DNA of 64,000 bases from Novosphingobium sp. MW5 (GCA_025938935.1 JAPCWB010000001.1:1426001-1490000), one strand, 5' to 3'. Positions 1 through 9,342 are shown, counted from the first letter of the stretch. Notes: generated by a model from the letters alone, not told the origin. Program-made: numbers and translations.

Positions 1-1
1 G

Positions 2-832
2 GCCGAAAACGGGAAGCAGCTCGCCGGGCTGATGCGCGCCTATCTGCAGCAACATGATCCAGCCCTGCTCGGCTGGTTCGAGGCCGAGTGCACCTGTCCC
101 TCGACCATGGTCGACCGCATCGTTCCCGCTACCACCCCGCTGGACCGCGACGAGGTGGCCGAAGCGCTCGACGGCCTGCGCGATGAAGCCGCAGTGATGA
201 CCGAGCCGTTCAGCCAGTGGGTGATCGAGGACCGCTTTGCCAACGGGCGCCCGGCTTGGGACAAGGTCGGGGCGGAACTCGTCACTGACGTCCGCCCTTA
301 TGAAACCGCCAAGCTGCGGATGCTCAATGGCGCGCATTCGATGCTGGCCTATGTCGGGCTGGCGCAAGGGCACACCTATGTGCACGAGGCCGTGGCCGAT
401 CCCGCGATCCGCGCGCTTGCCGAACGCCTGATGCGTGATGAAGCTGCGCCCACGATCGAGGCCGCGCCGGGGCAGGACCTTGCTGCCTATGCGGAAGCGC
501 TGATCGAGCGTTTCGCCAATCCGGCGCTCAATCACCGGCTTATCCAGATCGCCATGGACGGCAGCCAGAAAATCCCGCAGCGGTGGCTGGAAACTCTGGC
601 GGCGAACCAGCGTGAAGGCCGCGAATGTCCGGCTATCCTGTCGGGCGTCGGGAGCTGGATCCGCCACCTGCGCGGCGCGAACGGCCCGGTTGACGATCCG
701 CGCGCCGGCGAATTGGCGGAACTTGCTGCCCGCGCGGATTGCGTGGCGGCACTGTTTGGCGAGGGCGGGGCGATGGCTTCCGAATGGTCGCCCAGCGCAG
801 CGGATGTGGCAGCGATAGAGGCTGCGCTCTAG
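2..832 (+). CDS. Mannitol dehydrogenase-family oxidoreductase (fructuronate reductase-like), 3' part
   Basis: This is the C-terminal 276 residues of a long-chain polyol dehydrogenase; the frame is open from base 2, so the N-terminal Rossmann domain lies outside the window (family members run to about 480-500 residues). The family oxidises or reduces mannonate/fructuronate, mannitol or related sugar acids with NAD(P). The segment around residue 100 reading KLRMLNGAHSML carries the family's catalytic Lys and the Asn/His pair. A mannonate dehydratase lies 33 kb away, which favours D-mannonate oxidoreductase (UxuB-like), but substrate cannot be fixed from this fragment. The stop overlaps that of the convergent dehydroquinase by 4 bp. 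Confidence 0.85.
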   Translation, partial: AENGKQLAGLMRAYLQQHDPALLGWFEAECTCPSTMVDRIVPATTPLDRDEVAEALDGLRDEAAVMTEPFSQWVIEDRFANGRPAWDKVGAELVTDVRPYETAKLRMLNGAHSMLAYVGLAQGHTYVHEAVADPAIRALAERLMRDEAAPTIEAAPGQDLAAYAEALIERFANPALNHRLIQIAMDGSQKIPQRWLETLAANQREGRECPAILSGVGSWIRHLRGANGPVDDPRAGELAELAARADCVAALFGEGGAMASEWSPSAADVAAIEAAL

Positions 833-1266
833 CCCAGCGAGGCGATGTAACGCACTGCTAGCGGATAACCCTGCGCTCCAAGGCCCGAGATGATGCCCGT
901 AACCGCAGCGGTCATGATCGTGTCCTTGCGCCACTCTTCCTCGCGCCGGTGGACGTTCGATATGTGGACTTCCACCACCGGGCATTCGACCATCTTCAGC
1001 GCGTCGAGGATCGGGTAGCCGGCATAGGAAAAGGCGGCGGGGTTGATGACCATGCCCGCCAGCCCCTTGCGGTGCTGCTGGATCCATTCGACCATTTCGC
1101 CTTCGTGGTTGGTCTGGCGGAAATCGATGGTGTGGCCAGTGGGCTCGGCAGCCTTGCGGCACAGCGCTTCGATATCGGCGAGCGTCGTGCGGCCGTAAAC
1201 CTCGGGCTCGCGCTCGCCCAGCAGGTTGAGGTTGGGTCCGTTGAGGACGAGGATCGTGCCGGCCAT
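829..1266 (-). CDS. aroQ: Type II 3-dehydroquinate dehydratase
   Basis: A 145-residue protein, the normal size for type II dehydroquinase, which converts 3-dehydroquinate to 3-dehydroshikimate in the shikimate pathway or in quinate catabolism; a cytosolic dodecamer in known members. The N-terminal signature NGPNLNLLG is at residues 9-17, the catalytic Tyr is Tyr24 on the flexible lid, Asn75 sits in INPAAFSY and the catalytic His is His101 in VEVHISN. An AGGGAG ribosome site lies 11 nt before the ATG. The neighbours are not other shikimate genes, so biosynthetic versus quinate-catabolic role is undecided. Confidence 0.93.
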   Translation of the reverse strand: MAGTILVLNGPNLNLLGEREPEVYGRTTLADIEALCRKAAEPTGHTIDFRQTNHEGEMVEWIQQHRKGLAGMVINPAAFSYAGYPILDALKMVECPVVEVHISNVHRREEEWRKDTIMTAAVTGIISGLGAQGYPLAVRYIASLG

Positions 1267-1314
1267 CTTTGCGTAAACTCCCTGTGCCCTCGCGGCCTTA
1301 GGGCAAATGGCGGC

Positions 1315-2238
1315 TCAAGGGAATCCCCGCTGTTTGTAGGCGCTGACGACCTCGGCCAGCACGGAGAGCGCCAGCGTTTCTGGATCGCGGGCGGATGGGA
1401 TCAGGCCGATCGGGCCGTGTATCTTTGCTGAGAGTTCGGCCGGAACGCCGGCTTGTGCCAAGGCGACCAGCCGGCGCGCGTGCGTCGCCCGGCTGCCCAT
1501 CGCGCCGATCCACAAGCTCTCCTGCGGCAGGGCGCGGGCGAGCAGGGGGACTTCCCAGTCGTGGTCGTGGAAGAGCAGGACAAGGGCGGACCAAGGATCG
1601 AGCGCGGGGTCGACCTCGGAAGTCTGGCTCTTGAGCAGGATCGTGTCCGGGTCACCGGCTAAGTGTTCGTCCGGTGTCAGCACCAGCACCGCCGCGCCCC
1701 ATGCCCGCGCCTGGCGGGTGAGTGCCCGGACCTCCTCGCCATGTCCGGCAATGACCATGCGGAGCCGCGGATCGATGCGCAGCGAGAAGGTGTCGCGGCA
1801 AGGGCCCGTCCGGTCGCCCGGTCCAGCGGCGCAGGCCGCCAGCGAACCCGATAGTCCGGCATCGAGACGCACGGGAATGCGCTGGCCGAGCAGGGCAAGA
1901 GCCTGCCCAATCGCCTGGCCATCCGGCTCCGGCAGTATCAAAAGGTCGATCCCCGAACCGCAGGGCAGCCGGATGTCGATCAGCGGCGAGCCCGCACCGA
2001 TGCGCAGTTCCTCCGCCTTGCCGCTCTCGATCACGCGGCGCGCCTCACCCGCGATCGCCGCTTCGGTGCAACCGCCGGAAAGCGAACCGCACCAGTGGCC
2101 GGCCTCGCTCACGCCCATCAGTGTCCCCACGCCCCGCGCCGCGCCGCCATCGACGGCGGTGAGCACGATCAGCGCGGTCCGCTCGCCACGTTCCATGGCG
2201 TCTTGCAGGTAGAGGAGGACGTCGAGAGGAGTGGCCAT
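1315..2238 (-). CDS. XdhC/CoxI-family molybdenum cofactor maturation protein
   Basis: A 307-residue protein with the two XdhC domains. The N-terminal half has the XdhC/CoxI signature around residues 45-65 (SLSGGCTEAAIAGEA). The C-terminal half is a Rossmann domain beginning RLRMVIAGHGEEVRAL near residue 158. XdhC proteins bind molybdenum cofactor and help insert the sulfurated form into xanthine dehydrogenase-type hydroxylases. No molybdenum hydroxylase subunit genes are present nearby, so its client is unknown. No strong ribosome site precedes the ATG. It is codirectional with the SnoaL and SDR genes upstream. Confidence 0.85.
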   Translation of the reverse strand: MATPLDVLLYLQDAMERGERTALIVLTAVDGGAARGVGTLMGVSEAGHWCGSLSGGCTEAAIAGEARRVIESGKAEELRIGAGSPLIDIRLPCGSGIDLLILPEPDGQAIGQALALLGQRIPVRLDAGLSGSLAACAAGPGDRTGPCRDTFSLRIDPRLRMVIAGHGEEVRALTRQARAWGAAVLVLTPDEHLAGDPDTILLKSQTSEVDPALDPWSALVLLFHDHDWEVPLLARALPQESLWIGAMGSRATHARRLVALAQAGVPAELSAKIHGPIGLIPSARDPETLALSVLAEVVSAYKQRGFP

Positions 2239-2255
2239 TACGAGGCCTTAGCCTG

Positions 2256-2816
2256 TCACCCTGCCGGATTGAAGGGCTCACGCAGGTTCACCAGCGGGCG
2301 GCGGTACGAGGGATCCTCCTTGCTGCGGCTGGAGACACCGTTCTTCTCGATCCCCGGCACGTCGGCGAAGGGGATCGGCATTGGCGGAGGCAGGCAGCCC
2401 CATTCGATTATGTTGGTGCGCAGAGCGATCTTCCACTCACCGCCGCGCCGCTCAAGCCGGTCGATATAGCGCCCGCCGGCCATCCACAGACTCTCGTCGC
2501 GGTTGCGGCCGACGAAGATGTAGTAGCATTCCGAGTGCGCCGTATCGCCATCGATATCGACGGTCTGGTTGAGCAGCGAGTGGTGCGTGACGATCTGCCC
2601 CGCCTCGTGCATCGGCACGGCCCAGTCCCAGCAGCCGGCAACGTCGCCCACATAGGGACCGGCCGCCATCTCCGCATCCGGCCAGAAGGCCGAGAGGTAG
2701 AGCTCGCGGTCGAACCGGTCCATGCCACGCGAAAAGCGGGTCAGGCAGTCGGAAATCTCGAGCCGGTCGGCGGCCCTTTCGAGGCGTTTCAGGCGGGCTT
2801 CGTCCATGGTTCTCAT
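2256..2816 (-). CDS. SnoaL-like (NTF2-fold) protein
   Basis: A 186-residue protein with the NTF2/SnoaL_4 layout: an N-terminal helix pair (ISDCLTRFSRGMDRFD), an acidic segment (LYLSAFWPDAEM), then beta strands with HHSLLNQTVDIDGDTA. The family holds small cyclases, isomerases, dehydratases and non-catalytic proteins; in sphingomonads such genes often sit beside SDRs in aromatic or terpenoid catabolic islands. Its ATG overlaps the stop of the upstream SDR as ATGA, so the two are probably translationally coupled. A second ATG three codons in (2807) is about 10 nt from the GGAG and is an equally good start. Substrate unknown. Confidence 0.75.
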   Translation of the reverse strand: MRTMDEARLKRLERAADRLEISDCLTRFSRGMDRFDRELYLSAFWPDAEMAAGPYVGDVAGCWDWAVPMHEAGQIVTHHSLLNQTVDIDGDTAHSECYYIFVGRNRDESLWMAGGRYIDRLERRGGEWKIALRTNIIEWGCLPPPMPIPFADVPGIEKNGVSSRSKEDPSYRRPLVNLREPFNPAG

Positions 2817-3691
2817 GCTCCTATCGGCTGCCAGATCGGATCGCCTCGGGTTGCGCGGGCCGAGGGGATGACGCTGCCGTCGATATCGGTGATGCCGTAT
2901 TCCATCGCCAGTTCGGTGGTGACGAACTCGCCGCCGGACCGCTTCATGACCTCGGGATCGGCGGCCAGCGCGGCGATCACGCGGCCGGGGTGTTCTACGG
3001 AAGAGCCGGTCATCGAGGTGATCGAGGTGGTCATCTTGTCACCCATCTTGGCGAGGTTGTCCTTCGCCTTTTCGGTCAAGGTCAGGCCCTGCCACAAGGT
3101 GAGAGAGGCGACGTTGTGGGGTGCCAGCTCCACCGCCATGTCGCGGGCCATGCGGCCGACGGCGGTCTTGGACGTGCCGAAGACGACGCCGTAAGTATAT
3201 GTAGTACCAGCGAAACCGGAAATTGCGACGATCAGGCCTGAGCCCTGCGGTGCCATGATCTTCGCGGCATGCCATGCGGCCACATAATTGCTCTTCACGC
3301 CGACGTCCCACATCTCAAGGTTGGAGAGCGGTTTTTCCCAGAAACCCTTGGGTTCCAGCAGATCGTCGGACAGGGTGAAGGCGTTGTTGACGAGGATGTC
3401 GAGCCGACCTTCGTCGCGCGCGATCCGTTCGAACAGCGCGGCAACCGCCGCGTCATCGCCATGGTCGCAGGCGACTGCAACGCCGCTGCCACCGCTCTGC
3501 AAGCCCCGCGCATCGCATTCGCTTGCGGTCGAGCCGACCGTGCCGGGGAGGTAGTAGTCGCCCTCGTTGACCGTGCGGCCGGTGACATAGACCCGCGCTC
3601 CCTGTTCGGCGAGGACGAGGGCGATGCCCTTGCCGATGCCGCGGCTCGCTCCGGTGACCAGGGCGACCTTGCCTGCGAGTGGAGCGCTCAT
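2813..3691 (-). CDS. Short-chain dehydrogenase/reductase
   Basis: A 292-residue SDR. The cofactor motif TGASRGIG is at about residues 14-21, NNAF follows near residue 105, and the C-terminal part lists VFGTSKTAVGRMARDMA. The canonical catalytic Tyr is replaced in register (VVFGTSK rather than YxxxK), though Tyr residues lie just before (YTYGVVF). The long insert after the second strand resembles the DHRS1-like group. AGAGGA lies just before the ATG. First gene of a likely three-gene minus-strand unit with the SnoaL and XdhC genes. Substrate unknown. Confidence 0.85.
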   Translation of the reverse strand: MSAPLAGKVALVTGASRGIGKGIALVLAEQGARVYVTGRTVNEGDYYLPGTVGSTASECDARGLQSGGSGVAVACDHGDDAAVAALFERIARDEGRLDILVNNAFTLSDDLLEPKGFWEKPLSNLEMWDVGVKSNYVAAWHAAKIMAPQGSGLIVAISGFAGTTYTYGVVFGTSKTAVGRMARDMAVELAPHNVASLTLWQGLTLTEKAKDNLAKMGDKMTTSITSMTGSSVEHPGRVIAALAADPEVMKRSGGEFVTTELAMEYGITDIDGSVIPSARATRGDPIWQPIGA

Positions 3692-3769
3692 AAAAATCCT
3701 CTGCCAGAAACCTTATCCGTTTCTAGCTTCCCGGGCCGGCAAGTCGATGCGCCCCCGCGATAACGAGGA

Positions 3770-3799
3770 CGGGCCGGAAGCATCGCTGCTCCCGGCCCG
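3770..3799 (-). terminator. Hairpin after the RNA helicase gene
   Basis: A perfect 8-bp stem (CGGGCCGG with its complement) and a 14-nt loop, 29 nt beyond the helicase stop on the minus strand. No T-run follows, so this may end transcription only weakly or stabilise the mRNA 3' end. Confidence 0.4.
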
Positions 3800-3827
3800 C
3801 TGGTAGTGTCAGTTGGTAAGGGCAGGC

Positions 3828-5525
3828 TCAGCCGCGCGGTGCGCCGCCGCCGCTGCGGTTGCCGCCAAAGCGGCGCTGGCCGCCACCCTGGCCGCCGGAG
3901 CGGTTGTCGCGGCGATCACCGCCACGGTTGCCTTCCGGGCGCGGCTGGCGGTTGCCATCGCGGTTGCCTTCGGGGCGCGGAGCACGGGCCGGGCGGTCAC
4001 CCTGCGGACGGCGCTCGCCGCCACGGGCATCGCCCTGCGGACGGGCATCGCGGGCCGGACGTTCCGAGCGGCCTTCGCCTTCATGACCGAAATTGGCCGG
4101 GCTCCAGCCGGTGTTCGGCGTCGCGGTGCGGCGGACGTCGCGGCGTTCGCCGGTGCGTTCGTCGCGGCGGACTTCCGGGCGCGGAGCGGGAGCGCCCCGG
4201 CCGCGGCGGTGCTGGCGATCGTCGCGCTCACCCGCAGGACGGGCTGAGTCGCCGCGTCCGCCGCCATTGCGGCCGCCGCCACTGCGACCACCACCGCGCT
4301 GCTGGCGCGGATTGGGATCAGTGGGTTCGGTGCGCTTGGCAGGGGCGGGAAGGCGCGCGGCCTCCTGCTGGAAGTTCTCCGGCAGGGCCATCGGCATGAG
4401 CTTGACCTGGGTTAGCTTCTCGATGTCGCGCAGGTACGGCTTCTCGTCCGGGGCGACATAGCTCACCGCCACGCCGTCCGCGCCGGCACGCGCGGTGCGG
4501 CCGATACGGTGGACGTACTGTTCGGCCACGTTGGGCATCTCGAAGTTGAACACGTGGCTCACGCCGGTCACGTCGATGCCGCGCGCGGCGATGTCGGTGG
4601 CGACGAGGATCGGGCAGTCACCCTTGCGGAAGGCATTGAGCGCGGCAGTGCGTTGCGCCTGGCTCTTGTTGCCGTGGATCGCGGCGGCGGTGACACCGGC
4701 GGTGTGCAGGTGGCGCACCACGCGGTCCGCGCCGTGCTTGGTGCGGGTGAAGACCAGCGCGCGGTCGATCTTCTGCTGTCCTTCCGTCTCGGCAAGGCCG
4801 CGGCGCAGTGACAGGGTGAGCAGCGCCTGCTTTTCAGCCTGGTTGATGTGGGTGACGAACTGGTCGACACGCTCGGCCGTGGTGGCCTGAGGCGTCACTT
4901 CGACGCGCACCGGGTTGTTGATGAACTGCTTGCCAAGGTCGGCAATCGCCTTGGGCATGGTGGCGCTGAAGAACAGGCTCTGGCGGTCCTTCGGCAGCAG
5001 CGCGGAAACGCGCTTCAGCGGCACGATGAAGCCAAGGTCCATCATCTGGTCTGCCTCGTCGAGCACGAAGATCTCGACATTGCGCAGCGTCAGCGCGCGC
5101 TGGTCGATCAGGTCGAGCAGGCGGCCGGGAGTGGCGACAAGGACGTCGCAGCCCGGCACCAGCGCGCGGGCCTGCTTGTTCACCGGAATGCCGCCGAACA
5201 CGCACTGGACCGAAAGGTTCAGGTACTTGGCATAGCCGCGCATGTTCTCGGCAATCTGGGCGGCGAGCTCGCGCGTCGGCGAAAGCACCAGCATGCGGCA
5301 CGAGGCCGAACGCTTGGGCTGGGGATCAGCGGCGAGCCGGTGCAGCGAGGGCAGCGAGAAGGCTGCGGTCTTGCCGGTGCCAGTCTGCGCGATGCCCAAA
5401 AGGTCACGCCCTTCGAGCAGCGCGGGAATCGCCTGCTTCTGGATGGGGGTGGGATCGGCATAGCCCTTGGTTTCAAGCGCACGGAGCAAAGGCTCGGCGA
5501 GGCCAAGGTCGGAAAAATAGGACAT
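3828..5525 (-). CDS. rhlE: DEAD-box ATP-dependent RNA helicase, RhlE-like
   Basis: A 565-residue DEAD-box helicase that unwinds RNA in ribosome assembly or mRNA turnover. It starts MSYFSDLGL; an upstream in-frame ATG at 5573 would add 16 residues with no homology. Motifs in order are the Q motif (PTPIQKQA, about 26-33), Walker A AQTGTGKT (46-53), DEAD near 155, SAT in FFSATMP, and HRIGRTARAG. After about residue 400 the protein becomes a low-complexity Arg/Gly/Pro-rich tail of roughly 160 residues with RGG-like and PRPEGNR repeats, expected to bind RNA without fixed structure. Monocistronic, with a long leader of about 280 nt. Confidence 0.93.
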   Translation of the reverse strand: MSYFSDLGLAEPLLRALETKGYADPTPIQKQAIPALLEGRDLLGIAQTGTGKTAAFSLPSLHRLAADPQPKRSASCRMLVLSPTRELAAQIAENMRGYAKYLNLSVQCVFGGIPVNKQARALVPGCDVLVATPGRLLDLIDQRALTLRNVEIFVLDEADQMMDLGFIVPLKRVSALLPKDRQSLFFSATMPKAIADLGKQFINNPVRVEVTPQATTAERVDQFVTHINQAEKQALLTLSLRRGLAETEGQQKIDRALVFTRTKHGADRVVRHLHTAGVTAAAIHGNKSQAQRTAALNAFRKGDCPILVATDIAARGIDVTGVSHVFNFEMPNVAEQYVHRIGRTARAGADGVAVSYVAPDEKPYLRDIEKLTQVKLMPMALPENFQQEAARLPAPAKRTEPTDPNPRQQRGGGRSGGGRNGGGRGDSARPAGERDDRQHRRGRGAPAPRPEVRRDERTGERRDVRRTATPNTGWSPANFGHEGEGRSERPARDARPQGDARGGERRPQGDRPARAPRPEGNRDGNRQPRPEGNRGGDRRDNRSGGQGGGQRRFGGNRSGGGAPRG

Positions 5526-5807
5526 GGGTATTCTTTCAATATGGAGCTTGGCGCACGCACGGGTGCCGTGCATGCGAAGCGAGGGTTCGTTTCGATGCGA
5601 CCCTGCGTGAAAAAGGAAGCTTCCAGCGATGTTCGGCGATCGAAAGTCCGGGCCGGTTCAGCGGGAAAACCACGAACCTCACGCCGCCGGGACCGCGCCG
5701 GGAAATTAGCCCGCGCGCCGATTGCTGAGCGCCATGTAGGGAAGGTTGCGGGGAAAAGCAAGTTTATTGCGCAGAGGGGCCTGCCTTGCCGGCGCCGTTC
5801 ATTGCGC
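5526..5807. other. Leader region of the helicase gene
   Basis: A 282-nt stretch between the helicase ATG and the end of the next minus-strand gene. I see no coding sequence. It contains short GC-rich inverted segments, for example around 5555-5600. Long structured leaders are common for cold-regulated DEAD-box helicases, but I cannot identify a known element here. Confidence 0.4.
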
Positions 5808-6776
5808 TCAGCCGCGCAAATCCGCTTTCAGAACGTTCCTGGCAAACCAGCCGTTCAGCATCGCGCTAGTTGCCGGGACCGGGCTCTGGTCGCTCTCGAC
5901 CACGACCCAGCCCCTGTAATCCGCATCGACCAATGCTTTGTGGAACGAGGCGATGTCGACAATGCCGTCCTCGTCACCAAGTTCGGTGTACCAGCGCGGG
6001 ATCTTGCGGCTGCCGCCGCCGGCCAGCATGAATTTTTCGGGAAATGGGAGCCGGTATTCGTCGAGATCGTCCCTCGCCAGGGCGTTCTTCAACTGCACAT
6101 GAATGGTCCGGTCGGCAAAGCGCTGGAACAGGGCGACAGGATCAAGTCCCATGATGGCCGCGTCGGCCGTGTCGATCGAAAGACCGACCGATGCCGGGTC
6201 GCAAAGTGCCAGGAGAAGGCCGATGTCGTCCGCGGTCCGGGCCATTGTGACGCAGTCGAAATTGAGCGCCAGCTTCACGCCCCGGGCCGCCAGCATCGCG
6301 CCCACTGCGTTCCAGCAATCCGCCGCGACTTGCATCGACTGCTGATTGACCGCTCTATCTGCTGACCAATTCGGCAGGGCACGAACGACCAGCGTGTCGC
6401 CGCCAAGCTCGGGCAGTATATCGGCATACTGGCCAAGCGTGCCCAAGATCCGGCCGTGGTCCGCGACGTTCAGCGGCGACAGGCCAAAGGCGCCTTCCTC
6501 AAAGATCGGCTCGGCCGGATTGAAAACGAAACTCGATGCCGCGGCGATGCCGCAAGCGGCCATGGCGCATTTGAGCCCGCTCACCGAGCCGTAGTATTTT
6601 TCGATCCAGTCCTTGCGCCCCAACGGTTCCCAACGGCCCGAACCGCACGGCACTTCGACCGCGTCGAAGCCGCTGGCAGAGAGCGTTTTGAAAGCGCGCT
6701 CGTGGTCTTCACGCAGCACGAACCGGTCATGCCCATTGTTCCACTGGTTGAGCGCGTAGCTCCATTTCAAGGTCAT
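5808..6776 (-). CDS. Sugar phosphate isomerase/epimerase-like TIM-barrel protein (second of pair)
   Basis: A 322-residue protein of the xylose-isomerase-like TIM-barrel/AP endonuclease 2 family, whose members isomerise, epimerise or dehydrate sugars and inositols using a divalent metal. Family-like acidic and His positions include SIDTADAAIMG and the C-terminal VVVESDQSP. The start is MTLKWSYAL at 6776, ten nt after the upstream paralogue's stop and preceded by a GAGG site; a longer frame back to 6860 would overlap that gene. The tandem arrangement suggests one sugar-modifying pathway or heteromer. Substrate unknown. Confidence 0.8.
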   Translation of the reverse strand: MTLKWSYALNQWNNGHDRFVLREDHERAFKTLSASGFDAVEVPCGSGRWEPLGRKDWIEKYYGSVSGLKCAMAACGIAAASSFVFNPAEPIFEEGAFGLSPLNVADHGRILGTLGQYADILPELGGDTLVVRALPNWSADRAVNQQSMQVAADCWNAVGAMLAARGVKLALNFDCVTMARTADDIGLLLALCDPASVGLSIDTADAAIMGLDPVALFQRFADRTIHVQLKNALARDDLDEYRLPFPEKFMLAGGGSRKIPRWYTELGDEDGIVDIASFHKALVDADYRGWVVVESDQSPVPATSAMLNGWFARNVLKADLRG

Positions 6777-6786
6777 GGGCGGCGCC

Positions 6787-7728
6787 TCAGCTATAGATTG
6801 GTTCAAGGACATTGCGGGCGTACCACATGGCCAGCGCCGTGCTTTCGGGATAGTTTCCACCGCCTACATCGGCCTTGTCGTGCTCGACGCCGATCCATCC
6901 CTCGTAACCATTGTCCCCCAGCGCCTCCATCAACGCCGGGAAATCGACGAGGCCGCCGGGCGTACCCATCTCCCAGAACCAGCGCGACGTGGTGTTGGCG
7001 CAAAGTTCCGGATCGGGTTGGCTGCGGTAATCGCCGACCCTGTCCACATGCCGGGTGTCCTTGAAGTGAAACCCGTTCACGCGCCGGGCGTATTTGCGAT
7101 AGAGCGCTACCGGATCAACCCCGGCAATCGCATGCTGTGCGGTGTCGATATAGAGGTGCACATAGTCAGGATCAGTGAGGGCATAGAACTCGTCGATTTC
7201 TTCGGCTGAACGAATTCCGCACCAGAACTCGTGGTGGCAGCCGGGCTTCATACCATGCTTTTCAAGCGCCATCCGCCCGGCGGCATTCCACAGGTCGGCG
7301 AGCACCTTGATCCTGTCCGCGCTCACCGGCTCGCTATCGGCGTAGCAATGCGCCGGCATGACGATCAGGTTTTCCACGCCTAGGCCCGCTGCCTGGCTGG
7401 CAAAATGATCGAGCATGCCGATGACCCTGCCCTTGTGCTCGGGATTGTGCACGGTCATGCCGGGGGTCGCCTGCGGCTGACACCAGAACAGGTCGACGAT
7501 CTTCTCGATGCCGCGCTCGGCGAGGAACGCCTTGTAGCTGGCCAGATTGCCGAACATTGCCGAAACTGCGGCAAGGTTCCAGGCGAACATGCCGATGCCG
7601 GTCAGGCCTACAGCGGAAATCTGTTTGATGAAGCGGTCCATTTCGGTCCGCGAAGCAAACTGGTTGATCGGGCCTTTCGGCGAATCCGTCCGCCAATGGT
7701 CAGCATATTGCCACTTGATCCTGCCCAT
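6787..7728 (-). CDS. Sugar phosphate isomerase/epimerase-like TIM-barrel protein (first of pair)
   Basis: A 313-residue xylose-isomerase-like TIM-barrel protein. Candidate metal ligands fall in GCHHEFW (about residue 164), LYIDTAQHAIAG (about 192), GFHFKDTRH and the C-terminal GVEHDKA, matching the Glu/Asp/His pattern of this superfamily. A GGAGAGG ribosome site lies five nt before the ATG. It leads a two-gene minus-strand operon with the paralogue 10 nt downstream. Related pairs act on inositols or keto-sugars; with a mannonate enzyme elsewhere in the window a sugar-acid role is plausible but unproven. Confidence 0.8.
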   Translation of the reverse strand: MGRIKWQYADHWRTDSPKGPINQFASRTEMDRFIKQISAVGLTGIGMFAWNLAAVSAMFGNLASYKAFLAERGIEKIVDLFWCQPQATPGMTVHNPEHKGRVIGMLDHFASQAAGLGVENLIVMPAHCYADSEPVSADRIKVLADLWNAAGRMALEKHGMKPGCHHEFWCGIRSAEEIDEFYALTDPDYVHLYIDTAQHAIAGVDPVALYRKYARRVNGFHFKDTRHVDRVGDYRSQPDPELCANTTSRWFWEMGTPGGLVDFPALMEALGDNGYEGWIGVEHDKADVGGGNYPESTALAMWYARNVLEPIYS

Positions 7729-7971
7729 TTGCCTCTCCGAATGTCGAACATCGCTTGCCTGCTACCGTCACGAGGCGTGGAGCCCTGCGCATCAAATTAG
7801 AATGCTGTTATTATTTTGCTGGCTCGCTGGACAAGTGTCAAGCGCGGGACACACGCAATTGGCGCTGATTGACAGGAACCGCGCATAATGTGAACGTGTA
7901 TTCCAATTCAATCTGGCCAGCGCAATCATCGAATGGCGTCAGCGGCCGGCGAACTGGCAAGGGAGATGGCG

Positions 7972-9228
7972 ATGGGCTTGTGGCGCTCCGCAATCGTGTT
8001 TGGGGCTTTCGCGGCCAGTCTTGGTGCGGCTGAGGCCAAGCCGCAATGGCGCGAGGCGTTTCATTCAAGCCCGGCAAGCTACGAGGCACCCGCCGAGGAG
8101 TTCATCAAGTTCGCCAGCGAGAACTGGCATGTGCCCGAAGACAATCTGCGCGCGAACCTGACGCCGCAGCCGGTCAGCGGGACGATCCGTTACCGCGTGA
8201 CGCTGCAGGCGGGCGGAAGCGAGATTCGCATCCGCCTGTCTAACGAGGAAGGCAAGGCTCCCGTGCTTCTGAAGGCGGTGTCTGTCGGTCTGGCAGCCGA
8301 TGCCTTCAGCGCCAAGGCGGGATCTCTTCGCTCGGTGACCTTTGGTGGCCGGTCTTCCGCCACGATACCGGCAGGTGCTCCGCTGGTCAGCGATGCACTG
8401 AAACTGCCGGTCCAGCCCGGTTCGAGCCTGGTCGTCAGCCTGGCCACCGCGACGACGATCCTGAATGAAGGCAGGGGCAGCGCGGGCTTTGTCGTGGCCG
8501 AGGGTGATCAGACATTGCGGGAAGTGCTTGACCAGCCGAAGCCATTGGTGGGCAGGCCGCTCGTCACGTCGATTGCGGTTCTGGGCAAGGTACCGCGCGG
8601 GATCATCGTGACCTTCGGGGATTCGATTACCGATGGCAACCGGGCCAAGCCGGACGCCTTGCGGGGCTGGCCCGAAGTGCTCGCCCGCCGCCTTGCCGCG
8701 CGAAAGGGCGGCGGCAGCTATACCGTGCTGAATGCCGGAATTTCCGGAAACCGCCTGCTGGCGCGCAGCTGGGGCAATGCCGGACTGGCGCGGCTCGATC
8801 GCGATGCCCTGCGGATTGAGGGCGTTACGCACCTGATCCTCCTCGAAGGGATCAACGACATCAATTTCTCGGGCCGCAGCCCCTTCGGCACCAACCCCGA
8901 GATCACCGCCGACGATCTGATTTCGGGCTACCGTCAGGTCATCGCCCGCGCCCATGCGCGCGGCATCAAGGTCTATATCGGCACGCTGACGCCCCAGCAG
9001 AGGGACGAGTTCACGACAGCCGCGAAGATCGCCATCCGTGACAGCGTGAACCACTGGATCCGCACCTCGGGTGAGCCGGACAGGGTCATCGATTTCGATG
9101 CGATGGTGCGTGACCCTACCAGTCCGGCGCAGTTCAAAGCGGAATTCGATTCCGGCGATCACCTTCACCCCGGTGACAAGGGGTACGAGCGGATGGGATC
9201 GCAGATCGATCTTTCGCTGTTTCCCTGA
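7972..9228 (+). CDS. Exported SGNH/GDSL-family hydrolase
   Basis: A 418-residue secreted esterase/acetylesterase-type hydrolase. The start at 7972 is chosen because AGGGAG lies six nt upstream; it gives an N-terminal signal peptide (MGLWRSAIVFGAFAASLG) with likely cleavage after AEA. The SGNH blocks are FGDSITDG (nucleophile Ser, about residue 215), GISGNRLL, LLEGINDIN (block III Gly/Asn) and DSGDHLHPGDKGY (catalytic Asp/His) near the C terminus. An N-terminal beta-rich domain of about 190 residues precedes the catalytic fold. Such enzymes deacylate carbohydrates or lipids in the periplasm or outside the cell; substrate unknown. Confidence 0.9.
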   Translation: MGLWRSAIVFGAFAASLGAAEAKPQWREAFHSSPASYEAPAEEFIKFASENWHVPEDNLRANLTPQPVSGTIRYRVTLQAGGSEIRIRLSNEEGKAPVLLKAVSVGLAADAFSAKAGSLRSVTFGGRSSATIPAGAPLVSDALKLPVQPGSSLVVSLATATTILNEGRGSAGFVVAEGDQTLREVLDQPKPLVGRPLVTSIAVLGKVPRGIIVTFGDSITDGNRAKPDALRGWPEVLARRLAARKGGGSYTVLNAGISGNRLLARSWGNAGLARLDRDALRIEGVTHLILLEGINDINFSGRSPFGTNPEITADDLISGYRQVIARAHARGIKVYIGTLTPQQRDEFTTAAKIAIRDSVNHWIRTSGEPDRVIDFDAMVRDPTSPAQFKAEFDSGDHLHPGDKGYERMGSQIDLSLFP

Positions 9229-9342
9229 CTTTGGCGTTGGGGCCGCAAGCCATATCCAACGAAATTCGTCGAACCTTTCCCTGTTCGCCCCAGCGCACGG
9301 CTGGCGATTGCTCTTGCGCGGCAAATGGGTAGTCTTCGGGCC

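Noticed and set aside
7869..7889. TTGACA followed by CATAAT as a promoter for the SGNH hydrolase
   Set aside because: Spacing is only 9 nt, too short for a sigma-70 promoter.
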